Made by a program: the position numbers and the translations under genes
Notes under the pieces: model-generated
Databases searched by the model: none
Seen by the model: the letters and a program-made list of their open reading frames with translations, nothing else
Told to the model about the DNA's origin: nothing
Source of the DNA: Actinomadura rupiterrae
GTDB taxonomy: Bacteria; Actinomycetota; Actinomycetes; Streptosporangiales; Streptosporangiaceae
DNA: 64,000 bases
Assembly: GCF_024172125.1 (NCBI RefSeq)
Contig: NZ_JAMZEA010000001.1
Span: 806,001 to 870,000, forward strand
Reading direction: 5' to 3'
Shown here: positions 60,094 through 64,000 of the stretch, in pieces
Position numbering within the stretch: the stretch's first letter is position 1
How the letters are laid out: each line of letters opens with the position of its first letter

Positions 60094-61488
60094 TTAGAAG
60101 GCGTGTTCGGACATGAGGCGGCGGGACGCCTCCGTAATGGAGCCCGACAGGGACGGGTAGACGGCGAAGGTGTGGGCCACCTGGTCGACCGTGAGGTGCT
60201 GCTGGACGGCCAGGGAGACGCCCAGGATCAGTTCGGACGCGCGCGGCGCGACGATGACGCCGCCCAGGACGATCCCGGTGGACGGGCGGCAGAAGAGCTT
60301 GACGAAGCCGTCCTCGAAGCCCTGCATCTTGGCGCGCGCGTTGGTGAACAGCGGCAGCATGACCGTCCGCGCGTTGACCTCGCCGGTGTCGACCATGTGC
60401 TGGGTGACGCCGACGGACGCGACCTCGGGGTCGGTGAAGATGTTGGACGAGACCCAGCCGAGCTTGAGCGGCTGGACGGCCTCGCCGAGGGCGTGCCACA
60501 TGGCGATGCGGCCCTGCATGCCGGCGACCGAGGCGAGCATGAGGACGCCGGTGCAGTCGCCCGAGGCGTAGATGTGCGGGACGGACGTCCGGGACACCTT
60601 GTCCACGACGACGAAGCCGCGGCTGTCCAGGGCGACCCCGACGTCCTCAAGCCCGATCCCGGACGTGTTGGGGATCATGCCGACGGTCATCAGGCAGTGC
60701 GAGCCCTCGACCTTCGTGCCGTCCTCCAGGGTGACGGTGACGCCGTCGCCGGTGCGCTCGGCGCCGGCGGCGCGGGAGCGGGACATGACGCGCATGCCGC
60801 GGCGGAGGAAGACCTCCTGCAGGACGGACGCGGCGTCGGCGTCCTCGGTCGGCAGGATGCGGTCGCGCGAGGAGACCAGGGTGACCTTGGAGCCGAGCGA
60901 CAGGTAGGCGCCGGCCAGCTCGGCGCCGGTCACGCCGGACCCGACGACGATCAGGTGCTCGGGACGTTCCGGCAGGTCGTAGAGCTGGCGCCAGGTGAGG
61001 ATGCGCTCGCCGTCCGGCTCGGCGCTGGGCAGCACGCGCGGGGTCGCGCCGGTGGCGATCAGGATGATGTCGGCGTTGATCCGCCGGTCGCCGACCGCGA
61101 CGACGTGCGGCTCGACCAGCCGCGCCTCGCCCCGGACGATCTTGACCTCCTCGTAGGCGAGCCGCTCGGCGACGTCGAACGACTGCGCGCGGGCGAGGTC
61201 TTTGACGCGCTTGTTCACCGTGGCGAGGTCGACCTCCAGGCCGCCGACGATGCCGTCCGGGCCGCCGCTGAACCGCAGGCCCAGCGCGGACGACTCGCCC
61301 ATCACCGCCATCCGGGTGGACGTCGCGATCAGCGTCTTGGACGGGACGCAGTCGGACAGCACGCACGCGCCGCCCGGCCCGTCGCGCTCCACCACGGTCA
61401 CGTCCGCGCCGAGCTGCGCGGCGACGAGCGCGGCCTCGTAGCCGCCCGGGCCTCCTCCGATGATCACAATGCGCGTCACGTCCCCCAT
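60094..61488 (-). CDS. LpdA-like NAD(P)H-quinone dehydrogenase
   Basis: A 464-aa flavoprotein disulfide reductase. FAD-binding motif IVIIGGGPGGYEAALVAAQL is at the N-terminus, then GGACVLSDCVPSKT with a CX4C redox pair, the NAD(P) motif IVVGSGVTGAELAGAYLSLG near residue 180, and the FAD motif IYASGDCTGVLMLASVA. At the C-terminus true lipoamide dehydrogenases have His-Pro-x-x-x-Glu, but here the sequence is YPSLSGSITEAS, lacking the catalytic His-Glu pair. That matches mycobacterial LpdA (Rv3303c), a quinone reductase, except that LpdA lacks the first cysteine. The ATG is chosen by alignment; a GTG three codons later is possible. Confidence 0.92.
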   Translation of the reverse strand: MGDVTRIVIIGGGPGGYEAALVAAQLGADVTVVERDGPGGACVLSDCVPSKTLIATSTRMAVMGESSALGLRFSGGPDGIVGGLEVDLATVNKRVKDLARAQSFDVAERLAYEEVKIVRGEARLVEPHVVAVGDRRINADIILIATGATPRVLPSAEPDGERILTWRQLYDLPERPEHLIVVGSGVTGAELAGAYLSLGSKVTLVSSRDRILPTEDADAASVLQEVFLRRGMRVMSRSRAAGAERTGDGVTVTLEDGTKVEGSHCLMTVGMIPNTSGIGLEDVGVALDSRGFVVVDKVSRTSVPHIYASGDCTGVLMLASVAGMQGRIAMWHALGEAVQPLKLGWVSSNIFTDPEVASVGVTQHMVDTGEVNARTVMLPLFTNARAKMQGFEDGFVKLFCRPSTGIVLGGVIVAPRASELILGVSLAVQQHLTVDQVAHTFAVYPSLSGSITEASRRLMSEHAF

Positions 61489-61552
61489 TCTTCTGCACTC
61501 TCCCCGGTGCTCGGACCCCGCCCGGGTATGGAGGGGCGTACGCTTGGCCGAC

Positions 61553-62005
61553 GTGGCACTGTACGCGGCGTACGCCTCCAACATGGACCCCGAGCAGATG
61601 GCGGCCCGGGCCCCGCACTCCCCGATGCGCGGGACGGGGTGGCTGTCCGGCTGGCGACTGACCTTCGGCGGGCAGGACAAGGGCTGGGACGGCGCGCTCG
61701 CCACCGTCGTCGAGGACCGCTCCGACCAGGTGTTCGTCGTCCTGTACGACGTGCCGGACTGGGACGAGCAGGAGCTCGACGGGTGGGAGGGCGCGGCCCT
61801 CGGCGTCTACCGCAAGATCCGCATCCGGGTGCAGACCCTCGACGGCGACGCGCTGGCGTGGATCTACGTCCTGGACGACTACGAGGGCGGCCTGCCGTCC
61901 GCGCGGTACCTCGGCATCCTCGCCGACGCCGCCGAGAAGGCCGGCGCGCCCGACGACTACGTCAAGGCCCTGCGCGAACGCCCCTGCAAATCCATAGGCG
62001 ACTGA
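61553..62005 (+). CDS. gamma-glutamylcyclotransferase-like protein
   Basis: A 150-aa GGCT-fold protein: N-terminal ALYAAYASNMDPEQMAARAP (the family's YGSN-like loop), RLTFGGQD, VFVVLYDVPDWDEQELDGWE with the probable catalytic Glu in the helix, YRKIRIRV and ALAWIYVLDD. Members release 5-oxoproline from gamma-glutamyl amines or dipeptides. TACGCT ends 8 nt before the GTG start (leaderless); upstream starts lack family sequence. It is divergent from the quinone dehydrogenase gene. Confidence 0.9.
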   Translation: MALYAAYASNMDPEQMAARAPHSPMRGTGWLSGWRLTFGGQDKGWDGALATVVEDRSDQVFVVLYDVPDWDEQELDGWEGAALGVYRKIRIRVQTLDGDALAWIYVLDDYEGGLPSARYLGILADAAEKAGAPDDYVKALRERPCKSIGD

Positions 62006-62009
62006 CCCG

Positions 62010-62200
62010 CAGCCGCACGAACGGCCTCAGCGGCAGCGCGGACGGTCCCCAGCGGCGACGCGGACGCCTCCGAAGGGGCGGCACGGACGGCCCCCAAGGG
62101 CGGCGCGGGCGGGCCGCCAGGGCGGTGCGGGCGGGTGCGGGCGGCGGCGCGGGCGGGTGCGGGCGGCGGCGCGGGCGGGTGCGGGCGGCGGCGCGGGTGG
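62010..62200 (+). repeat. 22-bp GC-only repeat array after the GGCT gene
   Basis: The clearest part is three copies of GGGTGCGGGCGGCGGCGCGG plus GC between 62133 and 62198. More diverged units such as GGCGACGCGGACGCCTCC run back to the stop codon of the GGCT-like gene. Confidence 0.75.
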
Positions 62201-62241
62201 GGGTTGGCCTGCGGGTTGATCGCGGCCGGTAGTGTCGGAGC

Positions 62242-63042
62242 GTGAGCAACGACGCTTTTGAGGTGGCCGAGGCCGCCGCGCGCGAGATCCGGCGGAAGAG
62301 CGGTTTCGACGGGTTCGACGTGGCCCTGGTGATGGGGTCGGGGTGGGTTCCGGCCGCGGACGAGCTGGGCGAGCCCGCCGCGGAGATCCCGGTGACGGAG
62401 CTGTCCGGGTTCAGCGCGCCCGGGGTGGCCGGGCACGCGGGGCGGATCCGGATCGTGGAGGTCGGCGGGCGGCGCTGCCTGGTGTTCCTCGGCCGCACGC
62501 ACCTGTACGAGGGACGCGGCGTCGAGCCCGTCGTGCACGGCGTCCGGACGGCGCTGGCCGCAGGGGTCAGGACGGTCGTCCTGACGAACGCGGCGGGTGG
62601 GCTGCGGCCCGAGACGCAGTCGGTCGGCGACCCGGTGCTGATCTCCGACCACCTCAACCTGACCGGCGCGAACCCGCTGACCGGCGCGACGTTCCTGGAC
62701 ATGACCGAGGCGTACTCCAAGCGGCTGCGGGACCTGGCGAAGGCCGCCGACCCGACGCTCGCCGAGGGCGTCTACGCGGCGTTCCGCGGCCCGACATACG
62801 AGACGCCGGCCGAGATCCGGATGCTACGGACGATGGGCGCCGACATGATCGGCATGTCGACCGTCCTGGAGACGATCGCGGCACGCGAGGGCGGTGCGGA
62901 GGTCCTCGGGATCTCCCTGGTCACCAACATCGCGGCCGGGCTCAGCGACCAGCTCCTCGACCACCAGGAGGTGCTCGCCGCCGGACGCGCCGCCGCGTCC
63001 CGGATGGGCCGCCTCCTCGCGGACGTCCTGAGCAAGGCATGA
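62242..63042 (+). CDS. purine-nucleoside phosphorylase
   Basis: A 266-aa type of the trimeric (PNP/MTAP) class, splitting inosine or guanosine with phosphate to base plus ribose 1-phosphate in purine salvage. Motifs in order: phosphate-loop region [15 protein letters not shown], the acid [49 protein letters not shown] and the purine-binding [17 protein letters not shown] ends 6 nt before the GTG (leaderless). It overlaps the next gene by ATGA, and that gene's product could convert the released ribose 1-phosphate. Confidence 0.95.
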   Translation: MSNDAFEVAEAAAREIRRKSGFDGFDVALVMGSGWVPAADELGEPAAEIPVTELSGFSAPGVAGHAGRIRIVEVGGRRCLVFLGRTHLYEGRGVEPVVHGVRTALAAGVRTVVLTNAAGGLRPETQSVGDPVLISDHLNLTGANPLTGATFLDMTEAYSKRLRDLAKAADPTLAEGVYAAFRGPTYETPAEIRMLRTMGADMIGMSTVLETIAAREGGAEVLGISLVTNIAAGLSDQLLDHQEVLAAGRAAASRMGRLLADVLSKA

Positions 63043-64000
63043 CCGGCCGGCACGAAGACCCGACCGGCCCCGACGCGTCCGGCGCGGAGGGGGCCGGGCA
63101 AGGGGCCGACACGACCGGCCCGGACGCGTCCGGGCCGCATGCGCATGCGGAGAGGGCGTCCGCGGTGCACGGCGGGTTGCGCGAGCAGGCCGAGAGCTGG
63201 CTTGAGCAGGATCCAGACCCGGAGACTCGGGCCGAGCTGGAGCCCCTTCTGGACGACGAGGACGCGCTGAGCGACCGGTTCGGGGCGCGGCTGGAGTTCG
63301 GCACGGCCGGGCTGCGCGGCGAGCTGGGCGCCGGCCCGAACCGGATGAACCGGGTGACCGTGATGCGCGCCGCCGCCGGGCTGGCGGCGCGGCTGCCCGC
63401 CGGGTCCGGCGTGGTGATCGGGTTCGACGCGCGGCACAACTCGCGCCGGTTCGCCGAGGACACCGCGGCCGTCGTCACCGGCGCGGGCCTGCGCGCCTGG
63501 CTGATGCCGGAGCCGCTGCCGACACCGGTGCTGGCGTTCGCCGTCCAGCACCTGGGCGCGGCGGCCGGGGTGATGGTCACCGCCAGCCACAACCCGCCGC
63601 GCGACAACGGCTACAAGGTCTACTGGTCGGACGGCGCGCAGATCGTCCCGCCGGTGGACCAGGAGATCTCCGACGCCATCAACGCGGTCGGGCGGGTCGA
63701 CGAGCTTCCCCTCGGCACGGGCTGGACGGTGCTCGGCGACGAGATCGTCCAGGCGTACCTGGACGCGCTGGGCACGCTGCCCGTCGCGGACGCGGGCGGG
63801 GTCAAGGTCGCGTACACGCCGATGCACGGGGTCGGACGGGACGTCCTGCTGCGGGCGTTCGAGCGGGCCGGGATCCCCGAGCCCGCCGTCGTCGCCGAGC
63901 AGGCCGAGCCCGACCCGGACTTCCCGACCGTCGCGTTCCCGAACCCGGAGGAACCGGGCGCGATGGACCTCGTCCTCGCCCTGGCCGCCCGCAGCGGCGC
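63039..64000 (+). CDS. phosphohexomutase/phosphopentomutase family (partial, 5' part)
   Basis: The reading frame stays open to the window edge. It is the N-terminal ~320 residues of an alpha-D-phosphohexomutase (PmmB/phospho-sugar mutase type): [39 protein letters not shown], and the phosphoserine loop [20 protein letters not shown] with the catalytic Ser. The ATG overlaps the PNP stop (ATGA). The family usually begins close to LREQAESWL; the first ~42 residues here are an extra Gly/Asp/Pro-rich segment with an imperfect duplication (DPTGPDASG / DTTGPDASG). A GTG at 63165 with GAGAGGG 8 nt upstream is a reasonable alternative start. It probably isomerises ribose 1-phosphate or hexose phosphates. 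Confidence 0.93.
   Translation, partial: MTGRHEDPTGPDASGAEGAGQGADTTGPDASGPHAHAERASAVHGGLREQAESWLEQDPDPETRAELEPLLDDEDALSDRFGARLEFGTAGLRGELGAGPNRMNRVTVMRAAAGLAARLPAGSGVVIGFDARHNSRRFAEDTAAVVTGAGLRAWLMPEPLPTPVLAFAVQHLGAAAGVMVTASHNPPRDNGYKVYWSDGAQIVPPVDQEISDAINAVGRVDELPLGTGWTVLGDEIVQAYLDALGTLPVADAGGVKVAYTPMHGVGRDVLLRAFERAGIPEPAVVAEQAEPDPDFPTVAFPNPEEPGAMDLVLALAARSG

Noticed and set aside
1..64000. tRNA, rRNA, transposase, integrase or prepilin peptidase genes
   Set aside because: I looked for cloverleaf-like sequences, DDE or tyrosine-recombinase motifs and TadV-like proteins in the translations and saw none that I could support.

Overview
The window is very GC-rich DNA (roughly 70-75% by eye) with actinobacterial gene families: acyl-CoA carboxylase beta/epsilon and biotin subunits, an EssC/EccC-type ATPase with WXG100 proteins, a Tad/Flp pilus operon, a DivIVA-domain protein and a zinc-free L31. 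Many genes appear to start leaderless, with a TAnnnT box 6-9 nt before the start codon. My best guess is a Streptosporangiales actinomycete such as Actinomadura. That is inference from memory; no rRNA gene is present to confirm it.

Layout. 0-8 kb: enoyl-CoA hydratase, an in-frame MFS-GNAT fusion divergent from an HxlR regulator, PEP carboxylase, and acyl-CoA carboxylase beta and epsilon. 8-22 kb: a NYN nuclease-like protein, a propeller lipoprotein, a LysM/BTAD membrane protein, two regulator-exporter pairs (TetR-MFS and ArsR-MFS), a polytopic membrane protein and a DivIVA-domain protein. 22-25 kb: secreted and SnoaL-like small proteins in locally lower GC. 24.8-32.5 kb: a ten-gene Tad operon on the minus strand (SAF protein, CpaE-like, TadA ATPase, TadB, a repeat protein, TadC, Flp pilin, three TadE/G-like proteins), largely translationally coupled. 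33-38 kb: a 1601-aa EssC-like ATPase. 38-47 kb: SnoaL, YrdB-like, an oxidoreductase with LysR, a methyltransferase-MFS pair, a NADAR-like protein and a MerR regulator. 47.8-53.2 kb: type VII secretion-like genes (DUF3558-like lipoprotein, 725-aa protein, two small WXG-type proteins), a secreted protein and L31 type B. 54.3-64 kb: acyl-CoA carboxylase alpha, a TPM-like membrane protein, a small membrane protein, an LpdA-like quinone dehydrogenase, gamma-glutamylcyclotransferase, purine nucleoside phosphorylase and the start of a phosphohexomutase. From memory, accD-accE ... accA-lpdA-pnp-pmm follows the order of a conserved block in Mycobacterium tuberculosis (about Rv3280-Rv3308), so the roughly 46 kb between accE and accA looks like accessory DNA placed in a core neighbourhood.

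The most unusual signal is a family of degenerate tandem arrays found throughout the window. At least three non-coding arrays (units of about 37, 31 and 34 bp) are visibly built from the last codons of the neighbouring gene. A fourth, of about 104 bp in 16 copies, begins on the stop codon of the acyl-CoA carboxylase alpha gene and keeps a small hairpin in many units. Inside genes the arrays have periods divisible by three. They fill the central loop of two unrelated MFS transporters, the pre-cleavage leader of a pilin-like protein, a linker of the EssC-like ATPase, and nearly all of a small gene coupled between tadB and tadC. I know of no described mechanism that explains repeats copied from gene ends.
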